Assembly: GCA_041687475.1 (NCBI GenBank)
Contig: JAWLBW010000059.1
Location: 1-18,405 of the forward strand
DNA: 18,405 bases
From: JAWLBW01 sp041687475
GTDB taxonomy: Bacteria; J088; JAWLBW01
Direction: 5' to 3'
Under the pieces are notes generated by a model, which was not told the DNA's origin, did no database searches, and was given only the letters and a program-made list of their open reading frames with translations. Numbering within the stretch: the stretch's first letter is position 1; each line of letters begins with the position of its first letter. This document shows, piece after piece, positions 7,164 to 14,732 of the stretch. The translations under genes were made by a program, and so were the position numbers.

Positions 7164-7910
7164 TTACAGTACCTTGGCTTCGGTCTTCAGAAGCTGCACG
7201 AGCTCCTGCACGGATTCGACCTTCTTACCGGCCGAGCGGGCCGGCGGGGTCGATACGCTGAGGACCTTCACCTTGGCGGCGGTGTCGACACCGAGCGCGT
7301 CAGGCGTGAGTTCCTTGACTTCCTTCTTCTTGGCCTTCATGATGCCCGGCAGGCTGGCGTAGCGGGGCTCGTTCAGGCGCAGGTCGGCGGTGATGATGCC
7401 CGGAAGCTGAACTTCGAGCGTTTCGAGACCACCGTCGACTTCACGGGTAACCGTGGCCTTGTTGCCGTCGATGGAGACTTCGGAGGCGAAGCAGGCCTGA
7501 CCCCATCCGAGGTACTGGGCCAGCAGCTGACCGACCTGACCCGAATCGTCGTCGACGGCCTGCTTGCCCATGATGACGACGTCGGGCTGTTCCTGCTCGA
7601 TGACCTTCACCAGAATGCGGGCGGCCACGTCCGAGTCGACGTCGGCGTCGGTGTTCACGTGAATACCGCGATCGCCGCCCATGGCAAGACCGGTACGAAT
7701 CTGCTCGACGACCTCGGGCTTGCCGATGCTCACGACGACGACTTCGCCGCTGTGCTTTTCCTTGAGTCGAAGGGCTTCTTCGATGGCGTTTTCATCGAAG
7801 GGGTTGACGACGAACTTCGCCCCTTCCGTGTCGACACCGGAATTGTCCTTTTTCAGCTTGACCTTGGTTTCCGGGTCCATCAACCGCTTGGCGGTTACGA
7901 GGATTTTCAT
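7164..7910 (-). CDS. etfB: Electron transfer flavoprotein, beta subunit
   Basis: EtfB is the partner of EtfA; its fold binds AMP and docks the dehydrogenase. The protein is 248 residues. Diagnostic parts are VNPFDENAIEEAL (35-47), the GKQAVDDDSGQVG loop (115-127), a DGG turn (159-161) and the ETF-beta signature with DLRLNEPRYASLPGIM (176-191) followed by a Lys-rich stretch. The start is fixed by AAGGAGG four bases before the ATG at 7910. It follows the acyl-CoA dehydrogenase gene by 121 nt containing a stem-loop, and leads etfA by 22 nt. The sequence is canonical, with no sign of an electron-bifurcating variant, though this was judged by eye. Confidence 0.97.
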   Translation of the reverse strand: MKILVTAKRLMDPETKVKLKKDNSGVDTEGAKFVVNPFDENAIEEALRLKEKHSGEVVVVSIGKPEVVEQIRTGLAMGGDRGIHVNTDADVDSDVAARILVKVIEQEQPDVVIMGKQAVDDDSGQVGQLLAQYLGWGQACFASEVSIDGNKATVTREVDGGLETLEVQLPGIITADLRLNEPRYASLPGIMKAKKKEVKELTPDALGVDTAAKVKVLSVSTPPARSAGKKVESVQELVQLLKTEAKVL

Positions 7911-7995
7911 TGTGCCTCCTTTACAATGGTTCCGGCGCGGCCTTCAACGCGGCAGAGCGCAGCATCGGCAACCGACCGGGCTCGAATCGAAGACG

Positions 7996-8019
7996 TCCGG
8001 CGCGAACCCTCGCGCCGGA
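7996..8019 (-). terminator. Intercistronic stem-loop between acd and etfB
   Basis: TCCGGCGCGA and TCGCGCCGGA form a perfect 10-bp stem around a 4-nt loop, 13 nt after the acd stop. No real U-run follows on the minus strand (CGTCTTCG). It could be a weak or Rho-assisted terminator, or a processing and stability element that sets different fadR-acd and etfBA mRNA levels. Confidence 0.4.
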
Positions 8020-8031
8020 GGGGAAACGGAC

Positions 8032-9204
8032 TCAGGCGCCGCCCTTGAGAAGTTCGCGCGCAATGACCATGCGCTGAACCTGGGCGGTACCTTCGTAAAT
8101 CTGCATGAGCTTGGCGTCGCGCATGAGCTTCTCGACCGGATACTCCTTCGTGTAACCGTAACCGCCGAAAACCTGCACCGCGTCGGTGGTCACCTGCATG
8201 ACCGTGTCGGCGGCGAAGCTCTTGGCATAGCTCGAGAAAATCGTGTTGCGAACGCCCTGATCGAGGGCCCAGGCGGCCTGCCAGGTAAGCAGACGCGATG
8301 CCTGAATCTTCATGGCCATGTCGGCGATGAGGAACTGAATGCCCTGGAAGTTGGCAATGGGCTGCCCGAACTGCTTGCGCTCGCGGGCATAGTCCATGGC
8401 GTGTTCCATGGCGGCGCGGGCGAGGCCCACGCAGAGGGCGGCGACCATCGGGCGGCTCTTGTCGAGCGTGCGCATGGCAATCTGCCAGCCCTGGCCTTCT
8501 TCGCCGATACGGTTGGCAACGGGCACCTTGACGTCTTCGAAGATGACCGGTGCCGTGTTGCTGGCGCGCTGGCCCATCTTGTCTTCGGGCTTACCGATGG
8601 TAATGCCCGGCAGGTCGGCCGGCACGATGAGGGCGACAAGCGACTTGTGGCGCTGGCTCTTGTCGAGGGTCGCGAAAACGGTAAGCTGGTCGGCGTAGGT
8701 GGCGTTGGTGATCCACTGCTTGGCGCCGTTGAGAATGTAGTGGTCGCCGTCGCGACGGGCGGTCGTCGACATACCGGCGACGTCGCTGCCCGCACCGGGT
8801 TCGGACAGACAGAAGCTGGCCAGGCGGTATTCCTGCGTGAACTTGGGCAGCCATTCGCGCTTCTGCTCTTCGCTGGCGTCGAGCACGATGGGCGACAGGG
8901 CCAGGTCGTTGGCCATCAGGCTGGTGGCCATGCCGGCGCAGCCCCAGGCAAGCTCTTCGGTCACGAGGCAGCCGTCGACGGCGCTGAGACCGAGACCGCC
9001 GTATTCTTCGTCGAAAATGAGGTTCATGAGGCCGAGCTCGTGGGCCTGACGAAGAACCTTCTCGGGAAACTCTTCGGTATGATCGTGATGCGGCGCGACC
9101 GGGCGCATGACCTCGGCGGCAAACTTGTGCGCCGTTTCCTGAAGTTGCTTCTGTTCGTCGGTCAGAGCGAAGCCGACGGCTCCGTTCGCTGTTGCAGTCG
9201 TCAT
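8032..9204 (-). CDS. Acyl-CoA dehydrogenase
   Basis: This 390-residue FAD enzyme makes the trans-2-enoyl-CoA in beta-oxidation and reduces ETF. Family landmarks are all present: the SEPGAGSD flavin/substrate loop (134-141), WITNA (164-168), the RKQFGQPI region (276-283), QVFGGYGYTKEYPVEKLMRD (344-363) and the catalytic base Glu371 in YEGTAQVQR. Glu at this position is the short/medium/butyryl-type placement. Its ATG overlaps the fadR stop as ATGA, with AAGGAG 7 nt upstream, so it is translationally coupled to the repressor. It should be derepressed with fadR by acyl-CoA. Chain-length preference cannot be read reliably. Bacillus acdA and mammalian ACADS/ACADM are the closest types I recognise. 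Confidence 0.95.
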   Translation of the reverse strand: MTTATANGAVGFALTDEQKQLQETAHKFAAEVMRPVAPHHDHTEEFPEKVLRQAHELGLMNLIFDEEYGGLGLSAVDGCLVTEELAWGCAGMATSLMANDLALSPIVLDASEEQKREWLPKFTQEYRLASFCLSEPGAGSDVAGMSTTARRDGDHYILNGAKQWITNATYADQLTVFATLDKSQRHKSLVALIVPADLPGITIGKPEDKMGQRASNTAPVIFEDVKVPVANRIGEEGQGWQIAMRTLDKSRPMVAALCVGLARAAMEHAMDYARERKQFGQPIANFQGIQFLIADMAMKIQASRLLTWQAAWALDQGVRNTIFSSYAKSFAADTVMQVTTDAVQVFGGYGYTKEYPVEKLMRDAKLMQIYEGTAQVQRMVIARELLKGGA

Positions 9205-9824
9205 GTTGTTTCTCCTTGCGGCATCGACGCGTCGGCGCGAAGGCCGTCGACAAGAATGCGTGATAATTGTTCGGCGCTGTCCTTGAGGTCGTAACGCTTG
9301 CGCGAAAGAACCCAGTGCAGGGCAATTTCGTCGAGCGCGCCGAAAATAAGGCGCTTTACGACCCCCGGGTGAACGTCTTTCCGAATTTCACCCGACGCCT
9401 GACCCTCGAGCACAATCTGCTGAATGAGATCGAGGTATTTCAGAAACTTGAGCTTCTGGTACTCCTTCATGAACTTGGTGCTCTGGCGCAGTTCGACCTG
9501 CAGCACCTCGGCAAGCGGCGGGTTGATCATGGTCTGTTCGAGATGAAAGACCACGAAGGCGTGCAGCTTTTCAAGGGCCGAGGTGAGTCCGGCCAGGCGC
9601 GTCTCTACATTCCGCAGAATATCTTCGAGGCTTTCCTCGAAAATAGAGATGAGAATGTCGTCCTTGTTCTTGAAGTACAGGTAAATGGTGCCGTCGGCCA
9701 CGTCGGCTTCGCGCGCGATTTCGGAAATGCGCGAGTTGAAGAAGCCGTTGCGGGCAAAGACCGTGATGGCCGCCCGCAGGATTCTTTCATGCTTGTTGTC
9801 GTGGGCCCGCGCACCTTTTTGCAT
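9201..9824 (-). CDS. fadR: TetR-family regulator of fatty-acid oxidation (FadR type)
   Basis: This 207-residue protein has a TetR N-terminal helix-turn-helix (about residues 31-50, ending DGTIYLYFKNKDDIL). It strongly resembles Bacillus subtilis FadR (YsiA), including the Leu-Arg-Gln-Ser stretch near 112-115 and FGALDE (161-166) in the ligand domain. Known FadR proteins repress beta-oxidation genes and release DNA on binding long-chain acyl-CoA. Its own upstream region holds the matching TGAATGA-N4-TCATTCA site, so autoregulation is likely. It overlaps acd by 4 nt (ATGA). I chose the ATG at 9824; a TTG at 9833 would add three residues, and neither has a Shine-Dalgarno. The specific FadR assignment is by remembered similarity plus operator match. 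Confidence 0.88.
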   Translation of the reverse strand: MQKGARAHDNKHERILRAAITVFARNGFFNSRISEIAREADVADGTIYLYFKNKDDILISIFEESLEDILRNVETRLAGLTSALEKLHAFVVFHLEQTMINPPLAEVLQVELRQSTKFMKEYQKLKFLKYLDLIQQIVLEGQASGEIRKDVHPGVVKRLIFGALDEIALHWVLSRKRYDLKDSAEQLSRILVDGLRADASMPQGETT

Positions 9825-9860
9825 TGCAGACAAACAGCAGGAAGCGTAAGATTAGAGTTT

Positions 9861-9877
9861 GTTTCCGGTATGGAAAC
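9861..9877. promoter_or_regulatory. Palindrome in the fadR leader
   Basis: GTTTCC-GGTAT-GGAAAC is a 6-bp inverted repeat with a 5-nt centre, lying between the FadR operator and the fadR start. It could be a leader hairpin or a second protein site; nothing else supports a role. Confidence 0.3.
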
Positions 9878-9880
9878 CGG

Positions 9881-9898
9881 TGAATGAACATTCATTCA
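9881..9898. promoter_or_regulatory. FadR-type operator
   Basis: TGAATGA-ACAT-TCATTCA is a perfect 7-bp inverted repeat with a 4-bp centre. It matches the published B. subtilis FadR consensus (TGAATGA, 4 bp, TCATTCA) at every arm position. It begins 7 bp downstream of the predicted -10 box, so a bound repressor would sit on the transcription start. No second copy was seen elsewhere in the window by eye. Confidence 0.9.
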
Positions 9899-9905
9899 CT
9901 GCAAC

Positions 9906-9935
9906 AGGGTAGCAGCGAATCGCGCACCGTGTCAA
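9906..9935 (-). promoter_or_regulatory. Sigma-70-type promoter of fadR-acd
   Basis: On the minus strand a perfect TTGACA (9935-9930) is followed after 18 bp by TACCCT (9911-9906), a TAnnnT -10 box. The start of transcription would fall at about 9898-9900, at the edge of the FadR operator, giving a leader of about 75 nt. Confidence 0.75.
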
Positions 9936-9992
9936 GAAATCTCCCGGCGGGCGCAGGGTATTCTTCTCACGGGTGACTTTACCCCCGCTTGC

Positions 9993-10550
9993 TCACTCGG
10001 CTTCGTTTCCGGTAAGCCGTGAAACCTCCCATCGAATACGCCATGGCGTGGTGATTCCGACCAGTCGTTCGCGCACGGCACCGTCGCCGTCAAGCAAAAC
10101 CATGGTCGGAAACGCCCGAATGCCGAAGCGGGCCGCAATGTCCTGGTCGCCATAGACGTTGGGAAACCCTGGTTCGTGGTTGCGTACGAACTCTTCCATG
10201 TCGGCGCGGGGGCCCGAAAGACCTACGCCGAGTACGTTGGCGTCCTTGCCGAACGATGCCTGCAAGTCGTTGATAAGCGGCATCTCGGTCGCACAGACCT
10301 TGCACCAGGGCGCCCAGAAAACAAGCAGCAGAGGCTTGCCCCGCAGCTCGACCGTATCGATGACGCCGCCGCCGATAACCTGGGCCTGAAAGGGCTGCGG
10401 CACCGAGCCGATCTCGACTTCGGGCGTCTGCCGCGACGTTGCCACCCAGTAAGCCGCCACCGCGAGCAACAACCACGGAAGCTCGCGTACGAACCGCCGC
10501 CCCGCCCTCTTCCACCACGCCGGTTTGACGGCGTCCTTTTCCTGCTCCAT
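9993..10550 (-). CDS. TlpA-like membrane-anchored thioredoxin
   Basis: This 185-residue protein has one membrane anchor (about residues 25-37) after a basic, Trp-containing N-terminus, so the thioredoxin domain should face the periplasm or outside. The active site is WAPWCKVC with Cys83 and Cys86, and the cis-proline loop is FPTM (Pro148). This fits TlpA/ResA-type thiol-disulfide oxidoreductases, which reduce apocytochromes or other exported proteins; the actual partner is unknown. The start at 10550 is supported by GGGAG 6-7 nt upstream. It follows murI by 40 nt on the same strand and is probably co-transcribed. No cytochrome c maturation genes are nearby. Confidence 0.88.
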   Translation of the reverse strand: MEQEKDAVKPAWWKRAGRRFVRELPWLLLAVAAYWVATSRQTPEVEIGSVPQPFQAQVIGGGVIDTVELRGKPLLLVFWAPWCKVCATEMPLINDLQASFGKDANVLGVGLSGPRADMEEFVRNHEPGFPNVYGDQDIAARFGIRAFPTMVLLDGDGAVRERLVGITTPWRIRWEVSRLTGNEAE

Positions 10551-10590
10551 CGGCTTCTCCCTTCCCCCCGGGGGTGAGTTGTTTGACGCC

Positions 10591-11391
10591 CTACAGATCG
10601 ACCAGTTCTATCCGTTCCAACGGCTCGCCTAGAAAACGCTCGCCGATGGCGCCGAAACGACCGGCCACGTCGGTCAGCAGAAAGCGAGTCGTTCCCCGCG
10701 ATTCGGCAGGGGCCTCGAGCTCGAGCTCGGCAAGCCGCCGGGCCACCGCGTCGGCGGTTGTGACCGCCGAGTCGACAAGCGCGATTGTTTCGCCCAATGC
10801 TCTGGCGATGGCGGTCTTGAGCAGGGGATAGTGGGTACAACCGAGAATGGCCGTGTCGACTCCGGCACCGCGCACTTCGGCGAGATACCTGTCGGCTACC
10901 ATGAAGGTGACCTCGTCGTCGGTCCACCCTTCTTCGGCAAGGGGAACAAAGAGCGGACACGCGCGGTCGACCACTTCGACACTTCCCTGCTCTTCCAGCG
11001 CCTTTCTGTAGGCGCCCGAGCGTATGGTGCCCTCGGTCGCGAGTACGGCGATACGCCGCGACCGCGATACCGCCCGGGCCGCACGGGCGCCGGGCTCGAC
11101 GACTCCGACCACCGGCAGGTGCGGGCTGTGCGCCTGCAAGGCAGCGAGGGCATGCGCCGATGCCGTATTGCAGGCAACGACGAGCAGCTTCACGCCGGCG
11201 GTCTGCAGATACTCGGAAATGCGCACCGAATATCTGATGACCGTATCGGGACTCTTCACCCCATAGGGCACCCGCGCCGTATCGCCGAAGTAAATGAAGG
11301 ACTCTTCGGGCAGGCGCTCGCGCAGCGCGCGAAGAACCGTCAAGCCGCCGATTCCGGAATCGAAAATGCCTATGGGAGCCTGGTGTGCCAT
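10591..11391 (-). CDS. murI: Glutamate racemase
   Basis: MurI interconverts L- and D-glutamate, supplying D-Glu for peptidoglycan. The 266-residue protein has the diagnostic FDSGIGGLTVL near the N-terminus (10-20), the catalytic ACNT (Cys74) and the second catalytic GCTHYP (Cys185), all in the usual order and spacing. It is cytoplasmic. I chose the ATG at 11391 because FDSG then starts at residue 10, as in the family. Longer in-frame readings run antisense into the divergent gene and are unlikely. No Shine-Dalgarno is present; a TACGTT box lies 5 nt before the ATG. It heads a two-gene unit with the TlpA-like gene and is divergent from the membrane-protein gene at 11497. Confidence 0.96.
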   Translation of the reverse strand: MAHQAPIGIFDSGIGGLTVLRALRERLPEESFIYFGDTARVPYGVKSPDTVIRYSVRISEYLQTAGVKLLVVACNTASAHALAALQAHSPHLPVVGVVEPGARAARAVSRSRRIAVLATEGTIRSGAYRKALEEQGSVEVVDRACPLFVPLAEEGWTDDEVTFMVADRYLAEVRGAGVDTAILGCTHYPLLKTAIARALGETIALVDSAVTTADAVARRLAELELEAPAESRGTTRFLLTDVAGRFGAIGERFLGEPLERIELVDL

Positions 11392-11396
11392 GAACA

Positions 11397-11402
11397 AACG
11401 TA
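11397..11402 (-). promoter_or_regulatory. Possible leaderless -10 box of murI
   Basis: TACGTT (TAnnnT pattern) lies 5 nt before the murI ATG, which has no Shine-Dalgarno. No convincing -35 box is found 17-19 bp upstream, so this is weaker than the boxes at the TPR and NUDIX genes. Confidence 0.25.
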
Positions 11403-11441
11403 CAGCAATCGGGAATCCATCAGTGTGACCAAATCGGCCGC

Positions 11442-11462
11442 CGACCGCAACGCGCGCGGTCG
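11442..11462. other. Stem-loop in the murI/membrane-protein divergent region
   Basis: CGACCGC and GCGGTCG form a perfect 7-bp stem with a 7-nt loop in the 105-bp gap between two divergent genes. It may be a regulator-binding palindrome or leader structure. No further support. Confidence 0.25.
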
Positions 11463-11496
11463 AAACAAGTTCGCGCCAGCTTGCCCGGGTGGTACC

Positions 11497-11859
11497 ATGA
11501 AGGGCATGCGCTACATTCTGCTGCGGCTTTTTTTCAATGCCCTGAGTCTGGTACTGGCGGCCAACCTCTTTACCGGAATTTCCTTCGACTCGCCCGGTAC
11601 GGTTGTCATTGCCGCCGTGGTCGTGGGCCTGGTCAATGCCTTCATTCGCCCGGTGCTCTTTTTTCTGACCCTGCCGATAACCGTATTGACCCTCGGCCTG
11701 TTTACCCTGGTGCTGAACGCCCTGCTGCTGCAACTTGCGGCCTGGTTCGTCGACGGGTTTCATATCGATAGCTTCGGGGGAGCATTCCTTTCAGCCCTGG
11801 TGCTCAGTCTGGTAAGCTTTTTCGGGTCGCGTTTTCTTACCCCGGGCAGAAAACGCTGA
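11497..11859 (+). CDS. Small membrane protein, YvlD / phage-holin-IV-like family
   Basis: This 120-residue protein is almost entirely hydrophobic, with four predicted membrane helices (about 6-24, 34-52, 55-85 and 93-112). The GLVNAFIRP stretch (44-52), the LTLPITVLTLGLFTLVLNALLL stretch (57-78) and the final basic tail fit the YvlD/DUF360 family, also called mycobacterial four-TM phage holin superfamily IV. Family members are chromosomal inner-membrane proteins of unknown role; nothing here suggests a phage. The start may be the ATG at 11497 or at 11506, and neither has a strong Shine-Dalgarno. It lies 22 nt before the large cyclase-like gene on the same strand, so the two are probably co-transcribed, which suggests a membrane partner. 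Confidence 0.85.
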   Translation: MKGMRYILLRLFFNALSLVLAANLFTGISFDSPGTVVIAAVVVGLVNAFIRPVLFFLTLPITVLTLGLFTLVLNALLLQLAAWFVDGFHIDSFGGAFLSALVLSLVSFFGSRFLTPGRKR

Positions 11860-11881
11860 ATTCAACACCAGGAGAGACTCG

Positions 11882-14614
11882 ATGTTCGAATCGCTCGACC
11901 AGTTGACGGCACTGAGCACGGTACTTCGCCGGCACGGATGGGACCGGGCCGCCTTTGCGGCGCCCGATTACATGAAAATGCGTTTCCGGCTGGGCACGTC
12001 CATTGCCGAAACGAAGATACCGTACGGTCTATCACCCGAGCTTCAGACCCTGGTGCGCAAAGCGGCCGACAAGCTGCTTGCCGCCGTGGCCACGCGTCAC
12101 CGCGAAAAGCTGAACGCGGTCGACATGGACAAGGTGTTGATGGACGAGGCCTCGGTCGACGTGAGCCTGCGGCCCGAGTTCTGGTATGTGGGCGATCTGC
12201 CGCCGAACACCATCTTTCACACCATCGTCACCCGCAGCCTGCGGCGCAACCGCCTTCTCGACGCGGGCATTCTCTTCTGGTGGCTGGGCAAGGAAGAAAT
12301 CGGGCGGCGCCTCGTGGGCGAACTGCAGACGGTCGTGCGGAAACTCGCCGGCGAGCAGGAATACGCCGAAGGTGAGCCGACCCTTCACTTCGGACTGCGC
12401 GCGCTGACCCTGCACCTGACGCACCATCTGCCGGGCATGCCCTCGCGCATTGCCGACCCGCTCATACGCGAAGGCTGCAACGCCACCGCCGTCGTACTCT
12501 ACGAAACGTTCCTGGCCGTACTGGAAGAACACTTTCGGCCCTCGGGCGCGCCGGGAAAACCGGTCGACGACGAGACGGCCCTCGAGTGGTACCGCCTGAC
12601 CCTACCGCTTTCACCCCGCGCTTTTCTGAGCGAGTCGGTGCGCTTCGGTCTGCATACCATCGGCCCCGACGGCATGTCGGAAAAGGTCATGAACACGCTC
12701 GAGCGCTACTTCCCGCGCATGACCGATCGGAACACGCCCGCGCCCGAAATCGTCAAGCAATTGGTCTCGCGTATCGCCGGCGACAAGAACGGTGCCCCGC
12801 TCGTTCTGGGCGAGGAGCGTGTCAGGCGACTGTTCGATGCGACGCTGACGTTCCTTGCTTCGGTCAGACCACCCGACAAGGACGCCCCCGAGGCCCCCGC
12901 CTATCGCGAGATCGTAGCCATACACACCGACCCCGACAAATTGCTGCGCATTCTCGACGAGAAAAAGGCATGGCGCGAGTGGCTCGACAACTGGAAGCGC
13001 ATGCAGACGGCCGGCATCAAGGCCCCCATGGAGCGGTTTACCGAGCAGGTATCGGTTCTGCCCAAGCTCACCACCGGTTTCCTGGCCGATAAGGCCCTGC
13101 TTCAATCGGTATACACCGACTTCGCCGAGCGGTTCGTGCTGCTGCGGCACGCCGAGCTCTTCGACCAGGTCATGGGTGCCCAGGGCAAGGTACTGCACGA
13201 GTCGCCCGTCGACAACGATCGCCGCCGTGAAGACCATGCCGGCGGCCGCCTGTACCTGATTTCGACCGGCGAAAATCCGACGCTGAGCGCCGCCGTGGCC
13301 ATGGAGGAAGGGCAGCTGTTTGTCGACCTGAAAGACTTCACCAAGCGAACGTTTGCCGCCAAGGAAGTCAAGATGGCCGACTTCATGAAGTGGGAATTCT
13401 ACGAGCCCATACTCAAGCTGGCCAAGAAATACCTGGTAGGCATGCGGCACATCGATCGGGCCGGCATTCAGATCAACAACCTGCTGGGCGACGCCATTTC
13501 GGCTTCGGGCGATGTCGTATCGCTGCTTCAGTTCTCACGCGAACTGATGACGCTCGCCGACGATTACAAGGCCAAGATACCCGGCCGCGTGCCCGAAGAA
13601 ATGCTCACGAGTCGGCTGCAGGAAATAGACGCGGCATTCAAGGCCCGACACCGCGCCCTCGTCGAAGAACGTAACCGTTACGTCGGCAGCTTCAATACCC
13701 TGAACGGTCAACTGAAAGCACTGCCCCAGGGCGACCCCAAGCGCCAACAGTTGCTTGTGCAATTGCGGGGCTTTCAGGAAGCCGTCAATGCCGTCGAGCG
13801 CCAGATGCAGGCCGCCGAGCAGGCGCATGCCGAACAACGGGCCACCATAACCGGCACCGGACTCGAGGCCGGCGTCTTCGTTTCCTACGGATCGGCCGCC
13901 GAAACCGTTACCTTTCAGGACGAAATCTTCGGCCACATGAAGGTGGCAATCGGCGAAAAGATCAACGAAAGCGCCCGGGGCACGGCCCGCGACCCCATCG
14001 TGTTCGAGCTGCTCAACCACCATGTGACGAAAGCGCGCAAGGCAAGCGGCAACAAGGCGATGGAATATCCGTTCCGCGTCTACATCGACGACACCATTTA
14101 CGGCCCGCTCGAACCCGATCTGGCCGAGGTGCTGCAGAAAGCCATCGACGAACGCGACGTCGACGGCGCCAAGAAGGTCGTGCAGAGTTTCAGCCAGCGG
14201 CTCATGAACGACCTGGTTCCCAACCTGAAGAAGGAAGCCCCCGACTTTCGCATGCTCAGGCTGGGCAACGGCATCTACAACCTGGGTATCGCCCTTGGCG
14301 AAGACGCCCTCGAAAAATATCTGGCCACGGTAGAGTCGGAACGCCGGGTATTGCGCCGCGCGCTCAAGATCGCCGACCTGCACGAAGAAATCAAGCGGGC
14401 CTTCGTCTTTCCGCGCGACAGCTATGAAATAATTCTGGTGGAAGGCGAAGACCCAGCCCGACCCGAGATCTTCGTTCGACTCGGCGCCGTGCTGTTCAAG
14501 GGCTTCGAAAAGAAGGGGAAATCGGCGGTGTACGAAGACCTGCGGCCCGCCTCACTCTTCTATCGCCTCTTTCTCAAGCACCACGCGCGCGACTGGCTGG
14601 CCGCCGAAGTCTGA
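11882..14614 (+). CDS. Large protein with divergent, split class III cyclase-like core
   Basis: This encodes 910 residues, no signal peptide or membrane helix, and no family I can name as a whole. Residues 1-470 are mainly helical and unrecognised. Residues 479-545 and 656-705 read like the two halves of a class III nucleotidyl cyclase. FVDLKDFT holds Asp482 (metal site 1), LLGDAIS holds Asp537 (metal site 2), TGTGLEAGVFVSYG (657-670) matches the GxGxxxG-V strand, and AIGEKINESARG (689-700) aligns with the GdtVNxAaR motif, keeping Asn695 and Arg699. Between the halves, residues about 550-655 form a charged, Gln/Glu/Arg-rich coiled coil roughly 70 residues longer than usual. The usual substrate-selecting Lys and Asp are replaced (Asn533 and Val688 by my alignment), so activity and substrate are open. 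Residues 705-910 are unrecognised. AGGAGA 6-7 nt upstream fixes the start. It follows a membrane-protein gene by 22 nt. Confidence 0.85.
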   Translation: MFESLDQLTALSTVLRRHGWDRAAFAAPDYMKMRFRLGTSIAETKIPYGLSPELQTLVRKAADKLLAAVATRHREKLNAVDMDKVLMDEASVDVSLRPEFWYVGDLPPNTIFHTIVTRSLRRNRLLDAGILFWWLGKEEIGRRLVGELQTVVRKLAGEQEYAEGEPTLHFGLRALTLHLTHHLPGMPSRIADPLIREGCNATAVVLYETFLAVLEEHFRPSGAPGKPVDDETALEWYRLTLPLSPRAFLSESVRFGLHTIGPDGMSEKVMNTLERYFPRMTDRNTPAPEIVKQLVSRIAGDKNGAPLVLGEERVRRLFDATLTFLASVRPPDKDAPEAPAYREIVAIHTDPDKLLRILDEKKAWREWLDNWKRMQTAGIKAPMERFTEQVSVLPKLTTGFLADKALLQSVYTDFAERFVLLRHAELFDQVMGAQGKVLHESPVDNDRRREDHAGGRLYLISTGENPTLSAAVAMEEGQLFVDLKDFTKRTFAAKEVKMADFMKWEFYEPILKLAKKYLVGMRHIDRAGIQINNLLGDAISASGDVVSLLQFSRELMTLADDYKAKIPGRVPEEMLTSRLQEIDAAFKARHRALVEERNRYVGSFNTLNGQLKALPQGDPKRQQLLVQLRGFQEAVNAVERQMQAAEQAHAEQRATITGTGLEAGVFVSYGSAAETVTFQDEIFGHMKVAIGEKINESARGTARDPIVFELLNHHVTKARKASGNKAMEYPFRVYIDDTIYGPLEPDLAEVLQKAIDERDVDGAKKVVQSFSQRLMNDLVPNLKKEAPDFRMLRLGNGIYNLGIALGEDALEKYLATVESERRVLRRALKIADLHEEIKRAFVFPRDSYEIILVEGEDPARPEIFVRLGAVLFKGFEKKGKSAVYEDLRPASLFYRLFLKHHARDWLAAEV

Positions 14615-14732
14615 TATGGTATGCGGTGTCTTCCCGTCGAAGGGGAGACCAAGAGGTGGGGCGAGGGGGAGAAGGTAAGACTACCTGCTCCCTGCCTGAG
14701 CCGCGACTTCAGCCTTGTTCGTGGAAGACCGG
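14615..14732. other. Convergent intergenic region with a weak hairpin
   Basis: The 118-bp gap lies between two convergent genes. GTCTTCCC (14628-14635) and GGGGAGAC (14642-14649) pair with one G-U over a 6-nt loop, but no U-run follows on either strand. AGGTA-AGAC-TACCT near 14675 is a smaller palindrome. No clear terminator was found. Confidence 0.3.

Noticed and set aside
7681..9294. A 537-codon plus-strand frame across etfB, acd and fadR
   Set aside because: It is antisense to three conserved genes and reflects high third-position GC.
10591..11763. Extended murI start giving about 390 residues
   Set aside because: The extra N-terminus is Gln/Gly-rich, runs antisense through the divergent membrane-protein gene, and is absent from the MurI family.
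11497..11859. Prophage holin
   Set aside because: The name comes from a family label. The protein is a chromosomal YvlD-like membrane protein, and there are no endolysin, capsid or integrase genes around it.
14628..14649. Terminator between the convergent cyclase-like and amgK-like genes
   Set aside because: The stem has a G-U pair and no U-run on either strand, so it is listed only as a weak hairpin.
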